Source: Hydractinia symbiolongicarpus (Eukaryota > Cnidaria > Hydrozoa > Anthoathecata > Hydractiniidae). Taken from it: DNA of 64,000 bases. Made by a program: the position numbers and the translations under genes. Positions 8,452 through 20,356 of the stretch are shown piece after piece. The stretch is from NCBI RefSeq assembly GCF_029227915.1, contig NC_079888.1, positions 12,197,001-12,261,000 of the forward strand, read 5' to 3'. Under the pieces are notes generated by a model. It worked only from the letters and a program-made list of their open reading frames with translations. It was not told the DNA's origin and did not search any database. Each line of letters starts with the position of its first letter. The stretch's first letter is position 1.

Positions 8452-8690
8452 CTTTACTGCGCATGCGTTGTGGGCTCATTTGTTGTATGTGAGGGACTTT
8501 ACTCCACTTGCGTATGATAGCACTGATGTTACTGCGCATCCGTTGATTTTTGAGACGTCATCACAACGGAATTGCCCTACTAGTTGCGCTAGAAATTTTT
8601 GACTCATTTTTGTATGATTTGATGACGTCACTGCTAGACATGGCTAAGCACTGACGATTAGGGACTTTACATGGATAAGCACTGCATGGT
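8452..8690. repeat. Cluster of short direct repeats at the right edge of the element
   Basis: Several 9-13 base words occur twice in 240 bases: ttactgcgcatgcgttg and ttactgcgcatccgttg (8455, 8530), gagggactttac and tagggactttac (8491, 8659), and gcactgatg and gcactgacg. Two CRE-like gacgtca palindromes lie at about 8551 and 8626. Composition is between that of the element and the host. It may be the element's terminal region, but no matching left end is in the window. Confidence 0.4.
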
Positions 8691-9381
8691 ATCGATTTGT
8701 TGTGTTTGACCGTGGGAAGTACTTGATGTGCGCGATGTGCGTGCGCGTGATGTGCAATTGCGCCAGAAGGAACATTTCCCTATCTCTTGTTTTAGGACTC
8801 TAAATATTCGTTGGCTTCCAGTGCCTTTGTCCCTCGGCCCCACCAGGGGGCTTACAGCGCCCCCTGGAACCCAGTTGTTTCGGCAACTCGCTTCGCTCGT
8901 TGATTGTCACTAAAATCTTAAAATCTACCACTTTGCCTAAGCCCCCCCACTTTGAAAATTGTGGCGGCGCCCCTGTTAAGATCTTATTTAAACTGTCTAT
9001 TGGCGCAGTTAAAAGTTCTCTCCATATTTGTCGTGGAGTAGGATGTAAATATTTCGCTTGCGAACATAGGGACCTGTTTTCGCTCCGTAACCCTTTATAT
9101 ATTGATCTTGATCGGTCTCGCTGGTGAAAAAGTGTCTGTCCTGTGCAGATCCAAAAAAAAAAATCGGTTAGAGAGGGGTCAGCAAATCAGCGCATCAATC
9201 CACCTTTCAGCATTCCTTTAAATTTGTCTCACCTATCTTAACCTGCTGGTAAGACATTTATTCAAAAAGTCTGACGGGCAAAGTAAGGTGTTCCTTTGTA
9301 ACTCATGGCGGCACTTGCTGCGTAGTGTCGGGGTTATCGTCCTAGAAATCGTTTTATTGTTTTTAGTTTAGTTATTATTTA
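8691..9381. other. Non-coding stretch and probable TBC1D25 promoter / 5' UTR
   Basis: No convincing gene. It contains a GC-rich patch (8820-8905) with the inverted words ccaggggg and ccccctgg. The 5' end of TBC1D25 must fall in the last few hundred bases, since an in-frame TAG lies at 9364-9366, 16 bases before the chosen ATG. No clear TATA box was seen at a fixed distance. Confidence 0.35.
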
Positions 9382-12300
9382 ATGATGATGCCATTTAGTT
9401 CAAGCCTTTTTAAATTTATATCAGACTCCCAGCAAGACCTGGATAACAATAAGGATGGAAGAAATTCTGGAGGAGGAAGCAGTTTTGTGAGCAGCCGTAG
9501 AAGCTCAAATAGTTCCTTTGAGTTTGTGAATAGCAACAACGAACAACCTTTATTGTCAGAAAGAGAGGCAATTAAGATCAAGGCCTGGGTATGTGCGTGT
9601 TGTTTTTATCTTTGTCAGAAAATTTATTTAAAATCACTGCATGCTAAATCCCATGGTATTTAGGGGCTGTCAGCAAATCAATATGTTTGGGGGAAGTAGG
9701 AACGAATTTCTTTGTAGGGTGTAAAATTTTGTCATAATAGTTAGCTGCAATTTCGCCACAAAAGAAATCAATATATATGTTTGGGAAGTAGGAACGAATT
9801 TCTTTGTAGGGTGTAAAATTTTGTCATAATAGTTAGCTGCAATTTCGCCACAAAAGAAATCAATATAGAAAGGGTTGCGGAGAGGGGGACAGGATGCCCA
9901 TCTATAGGTTGCAAGAAAAAAGCTTTCCCAGTAGACGGAATATATATATTATATATTTTATTATATTATTTTCATTTTTATTTTTATTTTTCAACATACA
10001 AAGCACATATAAATACATATAAAGTTCTCTATATACATTTATATATTATATATATACTGTACAATCTATATAGCAGCAAATAAATACTACTACTACTACT
10101 ATATAACAGATTATGGTTAGCTAAATACATACTATGCTGCACAAACTAGCTACATTTTCTTGGGATGGACTAAAACACTGTTTAATATGGCATTTTTATA
10201 TTTTTTTAATGAAAGCTATGAGGATAGAGCTCTATGCATTCTCCCCTTCATCACAGAGCTAGTTATATAGCTAGATACATAGCTAGTTATAATTATGTTT
10301 TTCCTATCCCTGTCCAGGATTCGAACCTGACTTGTTTATTTGCAAGAGTGTCATAGCCATTAAACCAAAAAGTCACGATGCCCACATAATTTTACAATTG
10401 TCCATTATACCCAGAAGTTTGCAGTAAAGTCTAGTTAACTAAGTGCAACAAAAAAAGACGAGCTAGAATAAAAATTATTAACGAAAAAGGTTGAAGATAG
10501 CCCAGATGATGGTCAAGCAAGAAAATAAAAAAAATTAAAATGCTATATTAAAAATATATATTTAGAACTTCTCATGCAAATCTTTTAGGTCAGTCCAACT
10601 TGTAAAAGTACCTCAAGATCCCTTTAAACAAGACATGAATGTTATCGATATTGGTCCTATACAGTTCAGGTGAATTTACAGAAATGTAGATTATTCCCCT
10701 ATCAGGAAATTATTTGTATATTGAAAAATTATAACCCATGAAAAAATTATGAGATTTCCAAATCAGGAAATATTTTTTGCATTTCGGAAAGTGGTTCTGT
10801 ACTTGAAAATGGCAGTAGAACGACCAAAATGTCATTAATAAAGTACATCAAAACAAAAAGTTGTATCCTTTTTGAATAATAAGATATTATCATGTCTTGA
10901 ACAATGTTTTGACAGCTACAGCTGTCATTCACGGAAAATATTAATTAGAAGATTGAAATCAACTAATCATATCACAGCAAATAAAGTAATTAACTGTTTT
11001 ACAGACCTAGATGGAAAAAATAAATTAAATAAAATATTTCTTTTTTCTAAAAGTTTGCCCCGTGTTATGTTCTCCTTGAACCATTTTTTATACTTTACTA
11101 ACAAACAAAATGATCACGCACGCTGGACCCCCAGAATAATAATCATTTTTGTAAAAGTAACCAAAGAAAGCCTATTTAAAGCCAACCTGTACATCCTAGC
11201 TAATACACTGACTCCCAACTGATAAAGAATTATGTAGCCTAAGATATCATCAACACAGCTCCTTCGTAGTTGGTAATCACGGATTATAGATGAAACCTAG
11301 CTATGCGATACTTTACTGTTGCAGAGGTGAGCTCCAATTAGACACATATAAAACAAGTCTGTGTAATTGGACTTACAAGCGGAACAGCAATGTATCATAG
11401 GCATTATTTCATTTAAATTTATTTTTTAAATTTTGAAACTAAAAAATGCTCCATGTTAATCTAAATGAAAAAAGTAATTATTAGGAAAACAAATTCAGAA
11501 ATCAAGATTACTCAGCTAGACAAAAATTTTGTGGAACTGGGGCAGCAGTTAATGGCTTAGCTATATTATGCCATTTCTTCAAATTAGGTGTGTGTTTGAG
11601 TGTGCAGGAGTGATATAGTCATTTTCAGGAGAGGTGTGCGATCGCACGCGCATGCCTTGGTACACGCCTAAATCGTTTCAGCGTGTGATTAATCGCACGC
11701 CTGAAAAATAAATATTGAGTTTTTAAAACCAACCTGTAAAATCCATTTTGTAGCGTGCAATGGCAGCCCTCGAAATAATTTTTGAAGACTTGTCAGACAA
11801 AATGTCTGCTACATTTGCAGTTTGGTCGGACATGTCGTAGCTTGTTTCAAACTTTTGTCGAACAAAACGTCTGATAGATTTCCGTTTTGGTCGAACACTT
11901 TTAGATCCCAGAATTATTAAATAGTCCTGGTCTTTTTAATCCACGAGCAAGCCTATTTATAGCCAACCTGCCCGTCCTAGCTAATTCACCGACTCCTGAC
12001 TTAGTTAAAAGAACTACGTAGACATAAATCTCTCTTGCCTGGCCCCTTCGTCGTTGGTAACCAGGTCTTACATACGAAATCAAGCCATGCAGTTCTTAAA
12101 CTAATGGGGAGGTGAACGCCGACGGAGCACGGATAAAGCAAGTCTGCAAAGCTGCACTTACAGGCAGAACAGACATTTTATCATGGATTTAATTGTAGAT
12201 AATTTCTTCATTTGACAAAACAATTGGAGACCATAGGAGGTTTGAATTTGATTGATTTTTTTCTTTATACCACAAGTGTTATTTTTATTCAAACAGTTTT

Positions 12301-15300
12301 AAAAACGAAGTTTTGAAGCCACGTGGATAAAGATTTTTTTTTAATTTAAAAAAGGAAGCATATTTTTTCCTATTTGCTTGTGATGACCTGCAAAATAAAC
12401 AATAAATTTATGAAAATGACAGTTTAGTCATGCATACTATTTCGGACATGTAGAAAAGGAAGTTAAGATTGAGAGAGTCGCTATACGTAGACGCTCGATC
12501 ATCGTGTTTGGGGTTCACGATTCAAAACATCCCCCACTTTTCTACCGTAAAATAAACGTGTAGAAAAGATTTACCTTGGAATCCGTATCGCACGCGTAAC
12601 ATTCCTTTGCACGTGCGTTTTAAATCGCACGCCTTACTTGATTTACACGTGCGAATTGTCGAACACCTACTCAAATATTCCTGAAAAAGACTGAGTGATA
12701 GCTCTCCCCTTATTGATAGGCCTGATGTTTGCCACATAGTTTTGTTTATAAGAAAATCAAGTGTTTAAAATTGTTTAAAGAATATTGTTTCAGTGTGATA
12801 TAAAGTTTGCATAGCATTAAACTTTTCTAAAAATCAATAAAGGGAGGAGTTACATGAGTTATATTTTACTATATATTTTTATACAGTAGACTATTAGGAC
12901 ATAGTTGCTAAGAACTTAGGCTGAGAATTGGCTCAAAAACTGCAAGGTCAGGCTAAAATTTTTATGGATATTCTAAAAAGCAACCTGCAAAGCAGTTTTT
13001 TAAAATAATGTACTTTTTTGTCTTAATCAATAATAACATTAAAACTTAAAACTAGCAAGTAACTTATTAGCAATTTCAAGACTAAAATCAAAATTTTTCC
13101 TTTAAAAGGAAATTTATTCAATACAAACAGAACAGCAACAAGGATAATATGATATCTTACATTTTCAATAAAACAGTGTGCTACTACACGTCAGGCTTTT
13201 TCAGGAATATTTGTTGCGCATGCAAATCAACAGCCTTTCTAATTCAAGTCCGCACACGGCAAATGGACGTAGCACGTGCTCTTTACGAACTGAAGGTCAG
13301 GGCATCTTTAGGTTGTATATCGCAGAAGTCACCGGTGACATGCGTCGAAAATGCTTATCACGGGCACAGTTCAACATGAAGAAAACTGTACAGGTGATAG
13401 AGTCTTCGCAGAACATCTCTCCTCACAAAACCGAGGGCAGGGCTGACTTATTGCCTGCTGTGTCTTGTTGGAGAGAGAACTTCCGGACTTTTTTTTAAAT
13501 ACGATATACTTTTGTGCACTCTGATTGTGTATGAACAAAATTTTGTTTTATTAAGCAACTTTTTTTAGTATTTATTTTTGGCCTAATATTCACGTCATAC
13601 TCTCCTTGTGTACAAACAATTATTTGTTTAAAAACAGTTTCTTTCGTTTTTATATTTGAGGGCCACCAAAAGGTATTTTAATCTACCTGGTGGTGAAAGT
13701 ATAAAAATACATTTCAATTATTGCGCAACACCTTTTTTCCTGCTGTGCAAAAAAAGTTAAAAAGATAATGTTCTTTTCTAGTAAAAATAAAATATTACAA
13801 GGTCTTTTTCTAACAAAAAACAATGAAAAGATGAGAACTAAAAAGATATGAAAATCACTTCTAATAAATAACTGATCCACGTCTTTGAAACAAAATCAAT
13901 CACGAGGAGTAATCAGCGTAATAGCCTTTTTCATCGCTCTATAACATTTTAGAAAACGAAAAAATTCACGAGTGCGATAAAAAGCACTCGTAACTTTTTT
14001 TACGAGTGTGCGGGCGAGTGCGCGTGCAATCGCACTCGTCTCAAGGAATGGCCTGAAAGCTGTTTCTTATTTTCTTGTTTGGATGTGATGAAAACAAAGT
14101 TTATAAAGTAGCTCTTTTTTTTGACAGAAGGCAACGTCAGAAAACTCTACATGTAATCCAGAGCAGGTCAATTTCCTATAAGTTTATCAATGAAATATCT
14201 TGTTCCCAAAAGCATAAAACTACAGGATGATGACATGTTTTGTAGCATCCATGTATCCTCCTTTTATTTAGTGCGCCATAAATGGCAATATTGAAATGAA
14301 GTCAATGACAGTTGATCCAAATATCACATCCTTTGCTAGCATTTATCTGTTGTTAAAGAAAGCTTTCAGTCTGTCAAAGTAAGTACATCAAGCATCAAAG
14401 GTAAAAGAAATAGAAAAAAAGAATATAGTTAAATAAAAGGAACTATGTAAAGGTTATTTACAATGTGTATAGTCCATGTTCGGTTTTCACATTGCAAAGA
14501 GAAATTTATTTTGAGAATTAATTTGTTGTTTACAATTTTTTGTGTAATCTTGCTTGTCCTTATGTTTTGTTTCCTGAACTACTTAAAACCCAAATGGAAG
14601 AGATGAATCCTAGTGCCAGTGTTTGTAGGTCTGACATGTAATTGCAATCCTCATAATGACTCAGCATAGCTTAATTCTTGTTTTTGTAGCTGTCCTTATT
14701 TATCTATCTTTTTAGTGATTTTGACATTTCATATCTTCTACCGAAATCTGTAGAAAACACAACACGTCCTGACATTTTTCTTTCATTGTCATCTGACTGG
14801 GACTTAGATGCGGCTTTTCATACAGCTTCTTATCCTTGGTTAGAGATAAGAGTAATACCTGTTGTGAAAGGTGGTAAGTTAGGATTATACTACCTGGACA
14901 TTCAATGCAATATCCACCCGATTAGGGAGGCAATCAGTTCCAGAATTATGTTTGAGTGAAGTCAATGGCTCATTCCTATACAATGTTATTTTTATCAAAG
15001 ATTTGCTTTGCTATAGCCCTCTTGGAGGAAATATTTTGGATTAAGATGACATCAACCTGTAGGTTTTGAAGTTTAAGAATTGACAGACCCCTTTTTTAAG
15101 AGATCAGACTACTTTTCCAGCTATCGCTCCTATTACAGAGGTGAATATTTAAGTATTAAGTTATATGTGAGTGTAAGACTTTACAAATTTTAATTAGGAA
15201 TTAGTGATGTGTAATTTGTTGGTGTGGAGACACCACTAATTATGTTTTTGAATAATCATGAGTACATTATTGATTTGAAAGCCAATTTTGAATTCAGAGT

Positions 15301-18300
15301 ATACCAACCTCGTCCCCAGGCCTTTTTCTTCTGCACTGCACTTCCATCAATAAAACTTTCAAAAACATGTATGGAACATTAATGTCAACCACAGCCCCTT
15401 TAGCTCAGCATTTAAATTGCTGTGCAGTTACCACACTTATTAGAAAATTTCGACAGATTTGTAACTCACAGCGGCAAAATTTAGCTGATGTAATTTTTTT
15501 TAACTAAAAAACATTGGCTACATTACTTTCGTTAGCAATTTATGCTTCCACACAACACCTTTATAGCTTTCTTAGTTACAAAACACCTTGCTCTTTATGT
15601 AGTCTTTTAATTTTAGGTAATGGTTTGTTTTGTGAGTAAAATGCAAGCTTTTATGTTTTAGCTCTCCTCTAAATTAATTTTTTTTTCCTAGAAAGGTATT
15701 ATATTTAAAAAAACTATAGAATGATATACAATAAAAAAAAAAAAAACAGTTAAAAGCATAAATATATATTAAAGTTTAACACAGAAAAAACAACATTTAA
15801 TTAAATAAATTTAAGGTTTTTCGCAATGGTTTAATTTAACCACTACTGGTGACAAACCTTTCTTTAATTATGAAGTTGAAGCACTAAAATTATGTTAATC
15901 GATTTTTCACTAAGAGCTTTTAATGTTTGTGCATTGCTGTAGGAGGCAACTAAACTATATTCTAAAAAAACAATTACTTATTTCGTAGTGATTTTTGGCT
16001 TCTTTTTTTCCATAACTTTTATGGGCCTGTGTGACACTTTGATATTTTGTTAATTTTGCTCACTTTTATTCCCCTTTCAAAATAAATCCTTTTAAAATAA
16101 AAATCATACACAAATGTGCTGCAAGTTGAATGATCAGTCCATATCAGAAATAAAATCCTTTAAAATACAAATTATGCACATTATTTTTTTTTTATAAAAA
16201 ATAATTGTTTGTAGAGAACTTTTGTTTCACTTTGCTGTGAGAAGGCATCTGTTCTAGCTATAACAGTCAGTAATAATTAAGGAGTCCTAAACAATACGTA
16301 ATAGGATCACGTGCCACAAAAAATACTGGTGCTAGTTTAAAAATTTTTTGTGAAAAAGGCTAAAAAGGCAGTTGAGTGTGTAGAAAACTTAATTATTTAA
16401 AAAGCTACATCTGGAGTAATAAGAAGTTTTAACAAAAAGTGGAAAATATGCCAGTGTTGCCATGACATCCAAATTTTCAAATTGAGAGAAATTTTTCCGA
16501 AGTTTATGGGTGTTCTTTTATATTGATACATTATTTTTAGTTGTCTGTCACGTTGGTGTGACTAAATGCATAGCAATTATTCGAATAATTGTACATATCT
16601 CAAATTTTTTTACCCACTTTGATGTCTTGCAAAATTGCTGACAGCGATTTCTTTTGATTCAGTTGTTACTGCTTGTGCTGCACTTGTGTCATGTCTATTG
16701 AACATCAACTTAAATATGGGGTGAATTAGGTTACGTTGGTTTACCCATTTTCTTAGCAAAATAATTTTTCAGTAGCTACCCTTGCCGAAGATTGCTAGTG
16801 CCTGATACAAAGTATACATTGGTGCCCAAAATCTTAATATTGGTTTGTTAAAGATTTATGCACTGCAAAAACATATAAAAACAAATATTTTGCATTTACA
16901 TCCCGTTTAAAAGATCAAAAAGGGGCATTTAAAATGGCTACCGCCAGACAGACTATACGGATAAAAAAGTTTATATGTACGCCTTTTGATAATGATGATA
17001 GCTTTTGTTTTTATTCTGGCTTTTTGTTTAGATGTTGCTGATTGGCATGTTTTAGAACCCATAGATGCTCCTCCCGTGAAAGATATAAAATCGAATTATC
17101 TACAATTACCTCTAACTGTGTCACTTAAGCATGAAGTTAGCAAAAAGTTTAATAAAGTTCTGGATGTTTTTGTCGATCCTAACAAGAGAACCCCATTGTC
17201 AGAGAAAGAATGGACTAATTTTTTTGATGGTAATGGTCGTATTATGTCTCCAAAAGACTTTCGTATTCGTGTTTTCCATGGAGGATTGGAGCCAGGATTA
17301 AGACGTGAAGCATGGGTGCACTTGCTAGGTGTTTACCCATCAGATTTGTCAGTTGAGGAGCGTACACGATTTCTTTTTATGAAAAAACAAGTATACAAGC
17401 ATTTGAAAGAAAATTGGCAAGCTAGAAATCCACAAGAAATAGAGCCTGTCACGCATATGGTGCACAAGGATGTTTTACGGACAGACAGAACACATCATTT
17501 CTTTAATGTACCTGAGGACCATCCCAATATTTTATCGTTATATAATATTCTCACAACTTTTGCATTAAATAATCCTGAAATATCCTACTGTCAAGGGATG
17601 AGTGACCTTGCTGCACCACTATTAGTTGTAACTGAAGATGAAACTATGGCGTATTTATGTTTTTGTAAGGTAATGCAAAGACTTAGGTGTAACTTTTTAT
17701 TGAAAGGGACTGCACTTCTGCAAAAGTTTGGTCAGTTGTCATTGCTTCTGCAGAGAACAGATGAAAAATTTTATAAATATTTGCAAGATATTGATGGTGG
17801 CAATTTGTATTTTTGTTACCGCATGCTTTTGTTGGAACTAAAGAGGGAATTTCCATTTGTAGAAGCACTTCGTGTAATGGAAATCATCTGGAGTTCTATT
17901 CCTCCTGATTCTGACGAGGAATCACAATTAAGTTTTTACTATGGATTACTTCAATCTGATAAAACTGCAAGTAACGGTCGGGTATCACCAGCAGTGGAAG
18001 GACTGTTTAGGCCGAATTACTCCTGTGATAATTCTATTGAAGAAGACTTTGTCAAATTAGAACCACTTCCACATCCTAGATATTTAAATGATGGATCCCC
18101 GTTCCCTCTGTTTTTATGTTTAGCAATACTTTTAATCAACAGAGATCATGTTTTAAATAATCAAATGGATTATGCTATGTTAGCAATGTTTTTTGATAAA
18201 CTGTCACGAAAGCACGAGTCAGGAAAAATTTTATCTAAAGCAAGAAATTTATATTTTGAATATATCAAAGCTTATTTAGATGGTCAAACAGTAAATCCTA

Positions 18301-18365
18301 ATGAAAAGGAGAGAAAGACCATGGAAAGTGCTCATGGGATAAGTTCAATCGCTGCTCAGTGTTAG
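9382..18365 (+). CDS. TBC1D25: TBC1 domain family member 25 (Rab GTPase-activating protein), four coding exons
   Basis: Coding exons: 9382-9588, 14272-14378, 14716-14873 and 17032-18365, all with GT-AG borders and matching phases (0, 2, 1), giving 601 codons. The N-terminus is Ser-rich. Exons 1-3 encode the PB1/ubiquitin-like N-terminal part; DPNITSFASIYLLLKKAF and SDWDLDAAFHTAS match the human protein closely. Exon 4 begins with DWHVLEP and contains the TBC domain: the arginine finger in KDVLRTDRT (Arg307 by this model) and the glutamine finger in SYCQGMSDL (Gln345). CLAILLINRDHVL near the C-terminus is also family-typical. TBC1D25 is a GAP for Rab proteins, linked in mammals to Rab33B and autophagosome maturation. 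An in-frame stop at 9364 supports the start. It is shorter than the human protein because the Ser/Pro-rich insert is small. AATAAA signals lie at about 18446. Confidence 0.93.
9675..9862. repeat. Two-copy tandem duplication of about 91 bp
   Basis: The units 9675-9764 and 9765-9856 are nearly identical (shared words aagtaggaacgaatttc and gcaatttcgccacaaaag), and aaatca begins a third unit. It lies in intron 1 of TBC1D25, and the near identity indicates a recent duplication. Confidence 0.8.
9915..10170. repeat. AT-rich low-complexity tract
   Basis: Runs of tatata, attatt and tactac words fill this part of TBC1D25 intron 1. No coding potential was seen. Confidence 0.5.
10308..10378 (-). repeat. 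tRNA-derived SINE head or tRNA pseudogene
   Basis: On the minus strand the sequence has a perfect A box (TGGTTTAATGG, 10367-10357) and a perfect B box (GGTTCGAATCC, 10327-10317) at tRNA-like spacing. The flanking bases do not form a seven-base-pair acceptor stem, so it is not a working tRNA. A SINE head is the likely explanation. It lies in TBC1D25 intron 1. Confidence 0.6.
11171..11400. repeat. Dispersed repeat family, copy 1
   Basis: About 225 bases that recur in diverged form at 11950-12186. Shared words in order include cctattta.agccaacctg, cctagctaat, actc, ccttcgt.gttggtaa, aagtctg and acttaca.gc.gaacag. Both copies have the same orientation, inside TBC1D25 intron 1. Family unknown. 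Confidence 0.6.
11622..12697. mobile_element. Possible MITE with CGCAC-rich subterminal palindromes
   Basis: The left edge reads agtcattttcaggagaggtg, followed by the palindrome gtgcgatcgcac. The right edge, read in reverse complement, is agtctttttcaggaatattt followed by more aggtgttcg and cgcacg words. The edges could be degenerate terminal inverted repeats of a non-autonomous DNA transposon that carries repeat copy 2 inside. The boundaries are weak. Confidence 0.3.
11950..12186. repeat. Dispersed repeat family, copy 2
   Basis: Diverged direct copy of 11171-11400. Conservation is patchy but colinear over the whole length, as expected for two old insertions of one element rather than a recent local duplication. 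Confidence 0.6.
13188..14062. mobile_element. Second possible MITE of the CGCAC-rich type
   Basis: The left end has caggctttttcaggaatatt. The right end, reversed, reads ttcaggccattcctt followed by several gagtgcg and cgcactcg palindromic words around 13960-14035. It shares ttttcaggaatattt with the right edge of 11622-12697. The interior shows no transposase. Assignment is tentative. Confidence 0.3.
14874..17031. other. TBC1D25 intron 3, nothing further seen
   Basis: About 2.2 kb of AT-rich sequence with A and T runs. No coding exon, RNA gene or clear repeat structure was recognised. Confidence 0.5.
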
Positions 18366-19914
18366 ACTTTTATACATCACCTGTTGTTCCGAAACATGAT
18401 GTACATCCATTTCTGTCAAAGTTTTCTGTGTGTCTTATGTTCTATAAATAAAAAATGGTGCTTGGAGGAATGCAGATAAAAAAAAGTTTGTTTTTGATGT
18501 TTGTATGTGTTCATGTTTTATGTAGATTTATCATAATAGCCAATGAAATTTATTTTGCTATAAAAGGCATATGGTAGAGCTTAAAATCAATAGGAATTGC
18601 TTTCGGTAACAGAGATGAGGCCATTGAATATTGTACATTTGTTGTCAGTTATGAAATATTGTTTTTTTTTGTCAAAGCACACTGCAGATACTGATATAGG
18701 GTACCTCCTTTTACCAAATGTTACACACAATAATAATTGTTTTACCTTCACAAAAGTTAGAGCTTAAAGAATTGATTAAAAAAATATAATATAATGCTTG
18801 TGTATAATAATACATGTGTAGATATTGCTTGTTTTAATACTGAATGTTCACTCTGCCAGTCAGTTATGATAATTAACAAAATTGTTAAAAAAACCATGAG
18901 AAATTTGGGTGGCCTGTCCTGGCCAGAATTTCTTTTTGAATTTCATAGGGCACTGAAAGATATTCTGGGGTCATTTGGTTTAAAATTAAAAAAAAAATTC
19001 TGCTAGTATCCATCTAGCATTTTCATATTATTTAGTTTTCTCTTGAAGGGTAAATTGATTGAGAGAAAGTCTGGAAGACCAGGAGGTTTGGGTATAGGCA
19101 TACCTTGGCTACCCTTAATTTTTTTTTGAATTGTACAAAATTATGAATTAAACATATTAACAATTATTTATATAACCTTTTTTTGAAATGATTATAGGAG
19201 AATTTTTAATGTATAAGAAAGTAGTTTTTATGTTATGTTTTTGTATCAAAAAACTAATAAATCATTGGATTTTGCAAAGTTAATTTAAAGAAATGCCTCA
19301 AATTTTGTTTCTGCACCTAAATTTATGAAAACTTACAAAATTATTTTTCCTGATTTAATGATTTTCATAATTCTCAGAGAATATGGTATCCAATGCTCTT
19401 TATGGACAGAATTCTAAACTTAGATGTCAGTGTGAAACAGAGAGGTTGGAATTTATGAATTATTTGGATGCAATTTTAGTGGCAACTAAATGATTTTTAC
19501 TAATAACGAAAGTATATTGTGATATTTTCTTGTGTAAATTTTAATTATTGTATTATGTATATTTTAAAAAACAAGCAGTAATTGATTTTATCTTCAAAAT
19601 CCATTTATTGCTTCTATTTGTTGTTGGCATGAAAATAAGGTTTAACTTGACATGACTATAATTTTTGCCATTCTGTAAGATTTTAGGTAGGCGTACGATG
19701 CACAATAATTCTGTGTGTGCAGTGTGCACTGACGTGCATGTGTGATCTTCTTAAAAAATTAAATTTTTTAAAGGCAAAAGTAAGATCAAAATTCTGTTAC
19801 ACAGCGCAAGGGCTACTGTGTTGGTCTGGGGAACATATGAAAAGCATTATTCCATCAAATTCACATAGGGGGATTTAAACCCATGTACGAAAAATTGTGA
19901 CTGAAGTTATTATG
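18366..19914. other. TBC1D25 3' UTR and intergenic DNA
   Basis: AATAAA-type signals at about 18446 probably end the TBC1D25 transcript. Beyond that no gene is visible; short open frames such as 18794-19006 have no recognisable content. Confidence 0.5.
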
Positions 19915-20356
19915 CAGGGCTTGAAATCCAACCCATTTCAGGCGAGTCTTTACAGACTCGCGTCAAATACATTGCACAAGTCCACCGAGTCTTTTTAGAC
20001 TCCCGTAAAAATAAGTAACAAGCGTTTAATTTTTTTTAATGTTATTTGTTTACTTCATGATTAACAAAATGACATGATTAAACATATTTAAAATAATATA
20101 ATCTCTACTAAGTTTTTTTTATATCAACTATACTTTTTACACATGGAAATACAGCATTTAACCTAAATAAGTTTAGTTCAAGGAATAACTAGAACATTTA
20201 GTAAATAAAGTAAATTAAAAATGCACAATAAAATATCCTTGAAAAAATCTAATTAGCTAAGCTTCATTCTAAACTTTTTGCGAGAGTCCCTTTGGACTCC
20301 CATTACCCTGACTTAGTCTCAGCGCGAGTCGGACTCGCGTCAGATTTCAAGCCCTG
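19915..20356. mobile_element. MITE with hAT-like terminal inverted repeats
   Basis: The left end cagggcttgaaatc (19915-19928) and right end gatttcaagccctg (20343-20356) are exact inverted copies. Inside, gactcgcg, gagtct and gactccc words form further palindromes near both ends. The cagggcttgaaat terminus is typical of hAT-type MITEs in many animals. No transposase is inside, and I do not see a clean 8-bp target duplication. Confidence 0.65.

Noticed and set aside
10308-10378. Functional tRNA gene on the minus strand
   Set aside because: A and B boxes are perfect, but the ends cannot form an acceptor stem, so a SINE head or pseudogene is more likely.
16986-17031. Start of TBC1D25 at the ATG of the long exon (MIMMIAFVF...)
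   Set aside because: These codons are intronic: a tttgtttag acceptor at 17031 and phase agreement with the exon ending at 14873 give a much better match to the family.
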